Shown here: in pieces, positions 48,737 through 57,072 of the stretch
How positions within the stretch are numbered: position 1 is the first letter of the stretch
Layout of the letters: each line of letters begins with the position of its first letter
From: Desulfosarcina cetonica JCM 12296
GTDB lineage: Bacteria; Desulfobacterota; Desulfobacteria; Desulfobacterales; Desulfosarcinaceae
Direction: 5' to 3'
NCBI RefSeq assembly: GCF_001311845.1
Contig: NZ_BBCC01000009.1
Span: 1-64,000 of the forward strand
Length of the DNA stretch: 64,000 nucleotides
Position numbers and translations under genes: made by a program
The notes under the pieces: model-generated
Seen by the model: only the letters and a program-made list of their open reading frames with translations
Databases searched by the model: none
Told to the model about the DNA's origin: nothing

Positions 48737-49259
48737 CTGGCTGACCGCAGGCCCACAACCGGTTGCGGCTGAGGTTTCTGCGGTTATTGCGGTTCCAAAC
48801 CGGGAAAGGCCCCGTAAAACCGCAAAAACCGCAAGAACCGCAACCGCAACAAGGAGCAATAGGCCCACGAAAACCGCAAAAACCGCAACTACCGCAGCCG
48901 CAACCAATCTCCCCGACCGTTGCCCACTACGCGGCGGTCCGGTTCCGAATGAGTGCCGATTCGCCCCCATGCCCTTTCGGCGGCTAATCCGGGAAAGGTT
49001 GCTGCCCCTGCCCAACGGTGGATGCCCGTTCGTCGATGTGTGCGGGTTCACAACAGGACGGCGGGAGCAACTGCCAATGACGACAAGATGTTTCAATCTC
49101 GATTGCGAGCACGTTCAGCGCCGGCAGCATGATGGGATCAAGAAGTTGTGGTGCGACCGAGCTTGTCTTGCTGTTATCGATATGGACCGCTGCCCGGCGG
49201 GACGATGGACGCGTGACGGACACGGGCGACCGGTGCTCATGGATGAGGACAACAGATGA
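48723..49259 (+). CDS. Low-complexity/Cys-rich protein, unknown
   Basis: 178 residues, overlapping the end of the replication gene. Residues 1-65 are Lys/Thr/Ala repeats that follow the DNA repeat at 48815-48905. The C-terminal part is Cys-rich: CPFVDVCGF, RCFNLDCEHVQ, LWCDRACLAV and DRCPAGRW, consistent with one or two zinc sites. A DNA-binding role near the replication gene is possible. The frame choice is supported by the Cys pattern and the ATGA overlap with the next gene; confidence is moderate. Confidence 0.5.
   Translation: MALHDWLTAGPQPVAAEVSAVIAVPNRERPRKTAKTARTATATRSNRPTKTAKTATTAAATNLPDRCPLRGGPVPNECRFAPMPFRRLIRERLLPLPNGGCPFVDVCGFTTGRREQLPMTTRCFNLDCEHVQRRQHDGIKKLWCDRACLAVIDMDRCPAGRWTRDGHGRPVLMDEDNR
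48815..48905. repeat. Iteron-like CCGCAA repeats (candidate origin)
   Basis: Eight direct copies of CCGCAA or a close variant (AAACCGCAA, AAACCGCAA, GAACCGCAA, CCGCAAC, then a second set) at roughly 6-10-base spacing in two clusters. Inverted copies (TGCGGTT, TTGCGGTT) lie just upstream at 48774-48796. They fall inside a gene directly after the replication gene. Confidence 0.5.
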
Positions 49260-49633
49260 CCGTTGCCGCAATGAATTTCAGGCCTTTCGACCGTGGCTCC
49301 ATCCAAGGATTTTTCGACCTGCGATACCACGGCCTGACAATCCGCGGCTGCCGCCTCATAAGCACGAACGGCGGTCAATGGATCGCTTTCCCGCAACGAC
49401 AGGGTGAGCAGGATGGCGAAGTCAAATACTACGAGTTGATGCACCTGACCGCCCCGGAAATGGATCACGTCCGCAAGCTGGTGTTGGCCGACCTACAGGC
49501 ACAGGGGCACTTTGAACGGTCGAAAAAAAAGGCAACATCGAAACCTCCGGCTAAGGCCACCCACCGAACACCGGAGGGCGAAGATCTGACTGAGTACTAC
49601 AGCCAGCCCGAGAGTGATGACATCCCGTTTTGA
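49256..49633 (+). CDS. SpoVG-like protein with SSB-like acidic tail
   Basis: 125 residues; ATG 49256 overlaps the previous stop (ATGA), and ATG 49271 is a shorter option. The core (FFDLRYHGLTIRGCRLI, GGQWIAFPQRQGEQDGEV, YYELMHLTAPEMDHVRKLVL) follows the beta-strand order of SpoVG, a small nucleic-acid-binding protein. The C-terminus is YSQPESDDIPF: DDIPF is the tip by which SSB recruits replication and repair enzymes. It may therefore be the element's own single-strand-binding factor. The function is inferred. Confidence 0.6.
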   Translation: MTVAAMNFRPFDRGSIQGFFDLRYHGLTIRGCRLISTNGGQWIAFPQRQGEQDGEVKYYELMHLTAPEMDHVRKLVLADLQAQGHFERSKKKATSKPPAKATHRTPEGEDLTEYYSQPESDDIPF

Positions 49634-49646
49634 AAGGATCCGCAAC

Positions 49647-50272
49647 ATGGCATTCGCATGGAACCAAAAAGGCATCAAAATAGTGGCAACGCCGACAAGA
49701 ACCTATCCCCTTACCTCAAATGCTGGGTTATGCAAGGCAACACCTGCGTGGTCGGCGCCATCGGTGAGGGCACGACCAAGGAGATCCAGGTCAACTGGAA
49801 CAGCCCGTTTGAAGAGGACACGATCGGCGGGACATTCCAGAAGATAGGCGGCCTGGTCCAAGAAGAAACCGGACGGACATCCAAGACGCTATTGTCGTCT
49901 GCCCAGATTTGGGAAGGAAACCAACCGCACCAATTCAATTTGGTGATGAAATTTTACGCCCTGTCCGACGCCAAGGCAGAGGTCATGGATCCGTGCCGCG
50001 AATTGGAGAAGATGCTTTCGCCCAACGTGAACGCGAGCCTGCCATTCGAAGTGGGGAGTGACGGGGATCTGCACGTCGGCCGGGTCCCTGGAAGGGTATG
50101 GATCAACGTCGGCCGCAACGCCCTGTATGGCCCCTGCGTGATCACCGGTATGACCATGCCGCTCGATAAGGAAAAAACCAAGGACGGGTATCTCATCCGT
50201 TGCGAAGTTAATCTGCAGGTTGAAACAAAACAGATGCTCAATCGATCTGACATCGACAAGACATACGGGTAA
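49647..50272 (+). CDS. Phage tail/baseplate-like protein (one frameshift)
   Basis: About 209 residues from ATG 49647 (MAFAWNQKG), with AAAGGAT upstream; one missing A near 49676-49680 restores GIKNSGNADKNLSPYLKCWV. The body has KFYALSDAKAEVMDPCRELEKML and a C-terminal GPCVITGMTMPLDKEKTKDGYLIRCEVNLQVET, a strand pattern seen in phage tail-assembly and baseplate proteins. I do not recognise an exact family. It is the only virion-like gene in the element, so it might be a tail-related hijacking factor or a relic. Confidence 0.45.
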
Positions 50273-50283
50273 AGGACAGCAAA

Positions 50284-50580
50284 ATGAGCCAAATTTTGAT
50301 GGACAAAATTAAAAAATTAGAAGCACAGATCAATCGCCTGCAACAGGCCACGGGCTTGGCTGAGCCACAGGCCCCCCGGCGAAAAAAAGAACCGCCCCGA
50401 CCAACACATTACGAGGACTACATGGAGGCGTTGCGCAACCGTGGGCCGCGGAAGTTGAGCCGCCGGGAGAAGGCTTTGCGCAACCAGATTGCACCAGTGC
50501 CACCTCCGCTTAGGCCTACAACGGATTACGGCCACAGGGCCGTCGTTGAACGCCGGAGGGATAAACGCAAGAAGAGGTAG
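50284..50580 (+). CDS. Small basic coiled-coil protein, unknown
   Basis: 98 residues. An N-terminal coiled coil (ILMDKIKKLEAQINRLQQATG) is followed by a highly basic, Pro-rich tail (PRRKKEPPRP; VVERRRDKRKKR). The net charge suggests nucleic-acid contact. Starts 11 bases after the tail-like gene, so it is likely cotranscribed with it. Confidence 0.5.
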   Translation: MSQILMDKIKKLEAQINRLQQATGLAEPQAPRRKKEPPRPTHYEDYMEALRNRGPRKLSRREKALRNQIAPVPPPLRPTTDYGHRAVVERRRDKRKKR

Positions 50581-50765
50581 ACGTGTCCGTCTTTTGTGCC
50601 AGGAAGACTCAAACATCGATGATTGGCTACTCCAAATACGGATAATCCATCGTGACAAATTTGGTCTGAGGGATTTAAGCCATACTCACCCGAAATTGCA
50701 TAGATTGTAATTCCATCCGCCGGCTGGCCAACTGATTGACCGGCCACTTAACTGAAGGAGAAAAA

Positions 50766-51233
50766 ATGCTGAACCATGACAATCTCGTTGTTGACGCTCA
50801 ACATGCCAGACAGGTTGCGGAGTGCATCGCCAATAAACTCGATGACGGGTTTGTGATTTGCATCTCGGAGACGACCCACCACCGGCCTGAAAGCATCAGG
50901 GCCGCTCTACGCCAAATCCGCCCAGAAGCTGCGGTAACCATAATCGCCGATCGAGACTTTGCCAGGTGGGTTCATTCTCGTTGCCGGGTGCTGATCGCCA
51001 ACATTCATGCACTTGGCATCATTGATCTGGGCAAACGGAGGATATCCGCCGTTTGCATCGCGACCCGACCGGTTATGGCAGATGACCAGCCCGAGACTAT
51101 GTTCAGGCTACTTGCGCCTGCTCAAGATGGGGCAGCCCCCGAGCTTGTCAGTCCCTATCCGGGATACGTTCAATACGTTCGATCGAGAATTGAAAATTAC
51201 AAACGCCTGCAAAACCTGTATCGCGCGGTTTGA
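50766..51233 (+). CDS. Unknown protein
   Basis: 155 residues from ATG 50766, with AAGGAG six bases upstream. Alternating strand/helix pattern (DDGFVICISETTHHRPESIRAAL, AAVTIIADRDFARWV, CRVLIANIHALGIIDLG in segments) suggests a small alpha/beta domain. No domain is recognised. Moderate confidence that the gene is real. Confidence 0.5.
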   Translation: MLNHDNLVVDAQHARQVAECIANKLDDGFVICISETTHHRPESIRAALRQIRPEAAVTIIADRDFARWVHSRCRVLIANIHALGIIDLGKRRISAVCIATRPVMADDQPETMFRLLAPAQDGAAPELVSPYPGYVQYVRSRIENYKRLQNLYRAV

Positions 51234-51299
51234 TGAGAACGAATTTAAAAACGGGCCGGTTCCGGATGCGGGTCCGGCCCCCAACCAGGAAAAAGATAA

Positions 51300-51816
51300 A
51301 TGGTCTCCAACAAAATCAACTACGCGAACGAATGTAGGACATGGCTAACCTTGAAAGCCCAGGGCCAAAAAGTTACCCAAGCCAATTATTGTAATATGCG
51401 GTCAAAGGAAATCGGGAAAACCGTGTCATTATCGTACTTTAAAAAGAAGCTGATGGCGGTCAAACGAGAAGCTGAACCGAAACAAAAACGGGTACCGGCA
51501 ACGAACCGGCGGTACCCGACCAAAATGAGCTAAATGTTCCAAAAACGGTTCGGTCAAAAAAAAGCTCATATGGGGGCGTTACCATTACCGTCAAAGCCCC
51601 TGCGGGCGACAGTTTAATCAAGATAACGATTTCCGTTGCTCCACTTACTATCAACGAACATCAAGGGGCTCAAATCCCCAAAAATACCGAGACCCCATAA
51701 TTGACAACAAAACTGTACCCTCCGTTCTCCGTGAGCCGTCGGTCTCAAACGGGCCGAATATCCCAACCCAGTTTGACGACACCATGCTGACGTTGATGGC
51801 GATGGACAAAATATGA
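51300..51816 (+). CDS. Unknown basic protein (two frameshifts)
   Basis: About 172 residues when two missing bases are restored: one A near 51524 (giving YPTKNELNVPKTV) and one C near 51692 (giving TETPIIDNKTVPS). The N-terminus has a DNA-binding-like helical pattern (QANYCNMRSKEIGKTVSLSYFKKKL) and the repaired ending DDTMLTLMAMDKI meets the next start in an ATGA overlap, which supports the reconstruction. No family recognised. Confidence 0.45.
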
Positions 51817-52991
51817 CTATCAATCAAAAAACACAGTCCGAATTTAAGGCTTTCGAGAAAGTCTTTAATAAGATCCGCAGGGCCAAAGCAGAGAAACGGA
51901 GAGATGCATACGGGACGTTGACCCCCGCAACGAGGCGGCGCCACCTTGCCTCGGGCGCCCCCCTTGATCTTATCTATGGCATCAAGCCCGATGGGACGCC
52001 CTTCACTGTCGAGGATCTCAAAAAATTCGATGAACAGGCCCGTAAACGCCGGAAAGAATACGGCGCTTCGAAAAAAGGCGTCCGCGTTGACCAACTGATT
52101 GCGGCGTCACGTACTGTAGACATTGATCGCAGCAAAAAAGAGATCCGTAGCGCCATCCTTTATCGAGTTTTTAACTCCAATAACGGCATGCTCCTACACT
52201 TCCGGGTCAGCTCCGGCCCGGACAGCAAACACACACACCACCAGGTCAAAATCCGCCTTGATGAGTGGGATGAGCAGCTCGACGACAGTTCCATCAAGTT
52301 GCCCCGTGCAGCAAAGAACATACTTGACGGTCGTATCTCGTTCGATTGCGACTGCGGCCGGCACCAATACTGGTATCGGTACGTGGCCACCATCGGCGGA
52401 TTTGCCGTGAGCCCATTGGAACGTGCATACCCCAAAATCCGGAACCCGAAATTGACCGGTGCCTGCTGCAAACACGTCCTCAAGGTCCTGGCAACCCTGC
52501 GCGGTCCTGCCACGCGAAGGTTGATAATGCTCGAACTGAAGAAAGAAGCTGAGCGGATCGGGTTCGGTGACGACCGTGGCGGGGTCAACCGGTATCTCAC
52601 CCGGGGTGAGCTGGAGACGGCGGCCAAGTCGAGTGCGGCGATGCGGGGCGTGGACAAGGCGCAGGCCCAAAAGGCCTTCCGGGCCTTTTTGGATGGGAAG
52701 GCCGCATTCGGCAAAAAACTCAAGGAGGAGGGGGTCAAAAGGAAAATGGACGAACTGCGGAAGGCTGCGCTTGAGCGCGATACGTATAAATCGATTGCAA
52801 AACAAGAAAAGTCACGGGGAGACCGTGAGGCCCGTGACAAGGCCCTCGCCCAGCTTGGGGAATACATGGCGGTGTCCATTTACCGAGACAAGATGACACG
52901 GGATGCGGCCATCAAATCGTTTGCCAACGCCAACAAGATGAAATTAGACGATGTTAAAGAGTTGGCTGAGAATGTCAGCCACGGAAAATAG
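51813..52991 (+). CDS. Protein with CxC...CxH (SWIM-like) zinc site, unknown
   Basis: 392 residues. Central motif FDCDCGRHQYWYRYVA ... TGACCKHVLKVLATL spaces two Cys with a Cys-x-His about 45 residues later, the layout of SWIM zinc fingers (CxC-xn-CxH). Flanking regions are strongly basic and helical (KRRKEYGASKKGVRV; ARDKALAQLGEYM). SWIM domains occur in transposase and helicase partners and bind DNA or proteins. It is the largest unknown in the element, and its length and position make it a candidate for its key function. Confidence 0.55.
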   Translation: MTINQKTQSEFKAFEKVFNKIRRAKAEKRRDAYGTLTPATRRRHLASGAPLDLIYGIKPDGTPFTVEDLKKFDEQARKRRKEYGASKKGVRVDQLIAASRTVDIDRSKKEIRSAILYRVFNSNNGMLLHFRVSSGPDSKHTHHQVKIRLDEWDEQLDDSSIKLPRAAKNILDGRISFDCDCGRHQYWYRYVATIGGFAVSPLERAYPKIRNPKLTGACCKHVLKVLATLRGPATRRLIMLELKKEAERIGFGDDRGGVNRYLTRGELETAAKSSAAMRGVDKAQAQKAFRAFLDGKAAFGKKLKEEGVKRKMDELRKAALERDTYKSIAKQEKSRGDREARDKALAQLGEYMAVSIYRDKMTRDAAIKSFANANKMKLDDVKELAENVSHGK

Positions 52992-53041
52992 TTAGTATTT
53001 ATAATTAGTTGCAAACCATAACCATACGAAAGGTAATCAAA

Positions 53042-53275
53042 ATGATAGACCCCGTAGACAACAGTATTGGCATCATTGAAGCCTGCGAAACACTTGAGAT
53101 GTTGAACCACCTCATTGAGAGCTTGCCTGGAGACCCAAGTCGCAGGCAGCTGCACGTCATGGTCGCCATGCTGCTTGGCGGCATTACCGAGGCTCTATCG
53201 CTGCTGCAGACCGAAGTTGAGATCACCGACCCCGACGACCCTGAAGACATGTCCCGGTGCCACAATCAAGATTAA
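53042..53275 (+). CDS. Small acidic protein, unknown
   Basis: 77 residues from ATG 53042, preceded by GAAAGGTAATC. Mostly helical and acidic (EACETLEMLNHLIESLPGD; EVEITDPDDPEDM). Possibly a small regulator. No family known to me. Confidence 0.45.
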   Translation: MIDPVDNSIGIIEACETLEMLNHLIESLPGDPSRRQLHVMVAMLLGGITEALSLLQTEVEITDPDDPEDMSRCHNQD

Positions 53276-53432
53276 CCCCCATCCGGTGGGGCGGGATAGT
53301 ACGGGCTCGCCTCACCGTTTTTCTCATGTTTAGTGTCAAAATGAAGTAATAAAGAAATGAAGTAAACTTTATATAACTATTTGAAGTTATTAAAAAAACT
53401 ATTGACATATGACGGGGCACATGTGACTTTGA

Positions 53433-53448
53433 TATTGCCATGGCAATA
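53433..53448. promoter_or_regulatory. Perfect 16-bp palindrome, candidate operator
   Basis: TATTGCCATGGCAATA is its own complement. It lies in an AT-rich stretch (53330-53460) upstream of the small-gene chain, flanked by AAGTTATT/AATAACTT arms that extend the symmetry, with a TTGACA at 53402-53407. A dimeric repressor could bind here. Confidence 0.55.
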
Positions 53449-53479
53449 ACTTTAACCACATCAGAATGAGAGGTGACTA

Positions 53480-53647
53480 GTGACAGCACATGCAGATGAC
53501 ACCATATCCCGTCTCAGCAGCGCCATGATCGAAGGCGCCGGGGCCTATGACATGCTCGGATCCGTCATCGATGTCGCTGAGACCCGGCCGGAGAACCCCA
53601 CCGAGGCCCAGCTGATAGCCATCCTTGCCATGGTCCGGAGGGTATGA
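53480..53647 (+). CDS. Very small protein in overlapping gene chain
   Basis: 55 residues from GTG 53480, preceded by GAGAGGTG. It reads SRLSSAMIEGAGAYDMLGSV and ends LAMVRRV, and the stop overlaps the next ATG (ATGA). Translation coupling suggests it is made, but no family is recognised. Confidence 0.4.
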   Translation: MTAHADDTISRLSSAMIEGAGAYDMLGSVIDVAETRPENPTEAQLIAILAMVRRV

Positions 53648-53751
53648 TCGTAGCCCGGAGCCGCCTACAGGGGCTTAGTATAGTTGGCGGATCGGCGCTT
53701 GGTAATCTGATCCAGGACGCCATTGACGGAAAGGGGACAGCCGATGAGTAA
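53644..53751 (+). CDS. Very small protein in overlapping gene chain
   Basis: 35 residues from ATG 53644 (MIVARSRLQGLSIVGG), bridging the genes on either side with overlaps of 4 and 8 bases. Too short to judge alone; inferred from the chain arrangement. Confidence 0.3.
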   Translation: MIVARSRLQGLSIVGGSALGNLIQDAIDGKGTADE

Positions 53752-53995
53752 TCCATCCTCAACCGAAATAATCGAGCTGTACAAAGATCGTGTAAACGAA
53801 GCAGCAAGCCAATTGCAGGCATTGGACGGGTTCGTGCTGGATGCCATGGAATCCGGTACCACCGAACGCGGGTGGTATATGATCGCAGATATGGCACGGG
53901 CAGGCATTAAAAATGTGCGAGCCCATCTATTCACGATCACGGAAGAAGTTGAAAGTTTAAGGGAAAGGTCAAAAAAGGATTATTATCATGAATGA
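53744..53995 (+). CDS. Small helical protein, unknown
   Basis: 83 residues from ATG 53744, preceded by GAAAGGGG. Helical (EIIELYKDRVNEAASQLQALDG; EEVESLRERSKKDYYHE) and acidic. Overlaps the following gene by eight bases. Confidence 0.45.
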   Translation: MSNPSSTEIIELYKDRVNEAASQLQALDGFVLDAMESGTTERGWYMIADMARAGIKNVRAHLFTITEEVESLRERSKKDYYHE

Positions 53996-54173
53996 ATTCA
54001 ACAGAATTTACATCGATTGGGCAAGCATGAAACCCGATCCCGAACCTCCGATCGTGGTCAGGGACCCGCTGGATTATGACGATCCCCCGCGGCCAAAACC
54101 ACGGCCGCCGAAAAAGCCGGAATCGTCTGAGTTCAATTATCACCGGTGGCTTGCTCAACGGCGTTGGGAATGA
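53988..54173 (+). CDS. Small Pro-rich acidic protein, unknown
   Basis: 61 residues with AAAGGA upstream. Pro-rich middle (DPLDYDDPPRPKPRPPKKP) between short hydrophobic ends. Extended, likely unstructured, perhaps a binding peptide. Confidence 0.4.
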   Translation: MNEFNRIYIDWASMKPDPEPPIVVRDPLDYDDPPRPKPRPPKKPESSEFNYHRWLAQRRWE

Positions 54174-54203
54174 TTATCGGCGGCCCCTGATAAAACCCGA
54201 GGC

Positions 54204-54422
54204 TGCCTCAATGTGCCACCGATGGTGTTCGAGATGGACCGTGGCGCATGGATGATTTTGGTGATGGGGTTTGATGGCGCCGAAGCATTACGGATCAAAA
54301 AAGAATTTGTATCTGCCTTTGACCGCCTTGAACAGATCGCAATGGGCAAGTCCATGCAGATGGTCCCCAGTGCTGACCAATTAATCTCGCAGGCAGCCAC
54401 TGGAATAAGGAGAAGTCAATGA
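54204..54422 (+). pseudogene. Rha-like phage regulatory protein, C-terminal part
   Basis: About 72 residues from a possible GTG 54204 (ATG 54213 alternative). FEMDRGAWMILVMGFDGAEA then KKEFVSAFDRLEQ matches the C-terminal half of the phage Rha antirepressor-like family, but the N-terminal DNA-recognition half is missing upstream. Either a truncated remnant or a stand-alone short form. Overlaps the next gene by four bases. Confidence 0.5.
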
Positions 54423-54724
54423 CACCACAGCTTAAGAACGAATTGGTAGAAGGAATCTGCTTGGCGGCGCAAATGGTGATGGGTGCACCCGAGTCAGCGG
54501 CACTCAATCAAAAATTAAAAGATGATCCCGATCTGTTCGCCGGAATGGAAAAATCACTGCGATGGACAGAACGGGCTCTTAACGACTGCATCGCCCAAGG
54601 TGGCGTTGACATCCGCTTCCCTGGTCACGAAGATTACTCATTCCGTCTCAACGTGTCCCTTGGCGGTGTTCAACAAGCGCTCAAAATGCTTGATGACATG
54701 CGGAGCGAGTCGCAAACAGCTTGA
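54419..54724 (+). CDS. Unknown protein
   Basis: 101 residues starting in the previous stop (ATGA), with AAGGAG upstream. Helical (LKNELVEGICLAAQMVMGAPE; SLGGVQQALKMLDDMRSE). No family known to me. Confidence 0.45.
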   Translation: MTPQLKNELVEGICLAAQMVMGAPESAALNQKLKDDPDLFAGMEKSLRWTERALNDCIAQGGVDIRFPGHEDYSFRLNVSLGGVQQALKMLDDMRSESQTA

Positions 54725-54896
54725 CTCCCTTGGGTAATTCCGGACGGTTATAGAGAGTGGCTGTGACCCACGCAATTCACCAATGCGGCCACCTGTGCAA
54801 CTGGGTGGCCGTTTGCATTCCCGGGCCGAGAATCCTTGACCGATCAGTCGGGACAATGTATCGTCGCCGGAGACAAAATAAAAAGAGGATCACACC

Positions 54897-55154
54897 ATGC
54901 CCGAAAAACAAACAAAACCGAAAGGACCAGGGCGCCCGAGGAAACACCCCGATGGTGCCGCCCGCCGGAAGGCCTACCGGAACCGCAAGCAGCAAGATGG
55001 TAGGAGGATTGATGGGTATGTGAATAGCCATTCGTCATGGAAGCTGAGGGCACTTGGAAAGGCTTGGGGCTTGCCGGTCGGCGGTGTCATCGACCGTTTG
55101 CTTGAGGATGCAGACGATCGGTATGGGGATATTTTGTTCCCGGAGACGGATTGA
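54897..55154 (+). CDS. Small AT-hook-like/ribbon-helix-helix-like DNA-binding protein
   Basis: 85 residues. GPGRPRKHPDG is an AT-hook-like core, followed by a basic stretch (ARRKAYRNRKQQDGRR) and a C-terminal strand-helix-helix pattern (RIDGYVNSHSSWKLRALGKA; LPVGGVIDRLLED) like a ribbon-helix-helix regulator. It may control the element's genes, for example at the palindrome upstream. Regulation is inferred. Confidence 0.55.
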   Translation: MPEKQTKPKGPGRPRKHPDGAARRKAYRNRKQQDGRRIDGYVNSHSSWKLRALGKAWGLPVGGVIDRLLEDADDRYGDILFPETD

Positions 55155-55851
55155 CTCAATGCGTCGACGTGGCAGCACCCAATCCCGACACCACTGCAAA
55201 CCATCAAAACGATTACCTGACCGCATCGCTGATTCTGTCGTTGCCGGATCCAGGGCGGCCTGCTTTGGCACGGAATCAACCATCGACCGGCCGTCTATGC
55301 ACCATGTCCAGACGGTCAAGGACTTGGGGCTGAGAATAGATTTGGGGAAAATGGGCAAACCCCAGGGGAAAGGGCTTGCCCCAACTGGCGGTGCAGGGCT
55401 GGTCAATGGAAGCGGATCTGGTCTATGGGGGACAGTGCCTCTCAGTGGTGACTGTATCGGCTGATCCGGATCCGAACTTGAGCGGCGAGTTTCTTGCTGT
55501 TGCCTGGCATGCCTTGAGCGATTTACGTTTCCGGCGACGAAAATTAGTGAGACACTTTCATAAATGCGCAAAAGACCATAATAATGATAGTTTTATACTA
55601 CCATTGAGACACATTTTAAATAGAGCAATTAATGTTGTATTGAATATAAAAACAAATTGTTAGAGTGCCTTTGACGTTGCTATTTAACATAATGAATGTT
55701 ATCGGACATTATTGCAACTATAAGAAAATAAAGGAAAAAGTAGGACGCTATTTTGTAGCGGTAGCTTAATTTAACTTGATACGGCATCATTATTCAATAT
55801 TTATCTTGATACATACCTGGTCTGACAGGAGCAAATCCCGCCACTGTACAA
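55155..55851. other. Right-end non-coding region of the element
   Basis: About 700 bases with no convincing gene; open frames at 55376-55663 and elsewhere lack ribosome sites and motifs. It is AT-rich from about 55550 and carries a short hairpin (CGCTATTTTGTAGCG near 55750) and two copies of CTTGATAC spaced about 30 bases. Could hold the integrase 3' end and regulatory sites. Confidence 0.45.
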
Positions 55852-57072
55852 TTACTTGATCCGCTTGATGGGGATCACCTTCCCGTTGGCGTTCAGCCTT
55901 GGTTTCATGGCCTCATGGAGACCATTCAGGGCGGCCGTTTTTGAGTCTTCATTTGAGTGCACATATCTCATAGCCATCTGAACCGTTCGCCAGCCCATAA
56001 CGTCCATCAGGTCGGCGGGATTCAACGTTTTCGCCAGTTGGGTGGCGACGGTGTGCCGTATGGAATGAAAGGTGATCCTGTCCCGCTTCGTTCGTCCGTT
56101 GTTCAGCTTCAAATTTTCAACTGCGGTCCTGAAGTTGGTGGGTGCCTCCTTGAATGGGCTGCCACCTTTTTTCAAGAAAACGCGCTCTTCGAGTTCACCC
56201 TCGGGCAGTTCGTCAAAGAGGGCGATGATGGCCGGAACAATCTGGATGGTTCGGGCATCGCGGTTTTTGGTTTCAGGGAACACCAAAACACCACGGCCCT
56301 GGTCAACGTCCCGCCATCTCATATTGAAGGCTTCGGACGCTCGGCAACCGGTCAAGAAAGCAAAGCGAGTGATCCACCAAGCGTTGGCATCGATGCGCCG
56401 GAGCTCCTTTAAAATGGCGTCGGCTTCATCCGGTGAGATTACCCGAAGGCGCCGGTTGCTGTTGCCCGGTCCGGTCGCCCCGATACGTTTACCGGTCGGT
56501 GGTGGATTATCCACAAGCCCACGGTGGTAAGCATGTTTCAACAGTCGGCGAAGGGTGCCGGTTATATATTCGATGTACCGTTTTGATTTTTTGGCGTTGT
56601 TCAGTGTGGAAACCAATAAATCCCATTTCGCAAGATCGATTTCACGAATAGGCGTATTGCCAAGGGTAGGGGACAACCAAAGTTTGAAGTGACTGGCCTC
56701 TTTTTCATAGCTATTTTTCTTTTTTGTCAATTTGGCATGGTCGTAGAAGGTGGGCCAATAATCGTCGAGGGTAAGTGCATCAGCCTGTTGTCGAGCTTCT
56801 TCCCGTTTCCGCGCCTTATCTTCAAGCTCGCGTTTTTCGGCCAATGTGCGCGGTCCCTGGCCGGTTTTTTTGTTCCGCTGAAGCTCCGCCCGTAAGTCGT
56901 ATGCGTCGGCAGCCGTCCAGCCTTCGGAACCCCAACCGACTGATTCTTCTACGGTGCGACCATCCACCTTATGCCGGATGAAAAAACAACGGTCGTATTG
57001 AACACCGTTTTTTCTGGTGGCGTGCTTTCTATATCTGACCCCTGGATGCGAAGTCGTAAATTTTTGCCCCAC
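55852..57072 (-). CDS. Tyrosine-type site-specific integrase
   Basis: 406 residues from GTG 57072, chosen because the frame upstream runs through attR sequence and has no family signal. N-terminal arm-binding part (KRELEDKARKREEARQQADALTLDDYWPTFYDHAKLTKKK in pieces) and a catalytic domain with R in TGCRASEAFNMRW, K in TKNRDART, HSIRHTVATQLA (HxxR), then MGWRTVQMAMRYVHS, where W replaces the second His and the nucleophile is the Tyr. It catalyses recombination between attL/attR-type sites at tRNA-Leu. Reads leftward into the element. Confidence 0.92.
   Translation of the reverse strand: MGQKFTTSHPGVRYRKHATRKNGVQYDRCFFIRHKVDGRTVEESVGWGSEGWTAADAYDLRAELQRNKKTGQGPRTLAEKRELEDKARKREEARQQADALTLDDYWPTFYDHAKLTKKKNSYEKEASHFKLWLSPTLGNTPIREIDLAKWDLLVSTLNNAKKSKRYIEYITGTLRRLLKHAYHRGLVDNPPPTGKRIGATGPGNSNRRLRVISPDEADAILKELRRIDANAWWITRFAFLTGCRASEAFNMRWRDVDQGRGVLVFPETKNRDARTIQIVPAIIALFDELPEGELEERVFLKKGGSPFKEAPTNFRTAVENLKLNNGRTKRDRITFHSIRHTVATQLAKTLNPADLMDVMGWRTVQMAMRYVHSNEDSKTAALNGLHEAMKPRLNANGKVIPIKRIK

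Noticed and set aside
48763-48987. Alternative frame reading KPQKPQEPQPQQ repeats
   Set aside because: It ends early and lacks the Cys-rich domain; the overlapping frame from 48723 continues to an ATGA overlap with the next gene.
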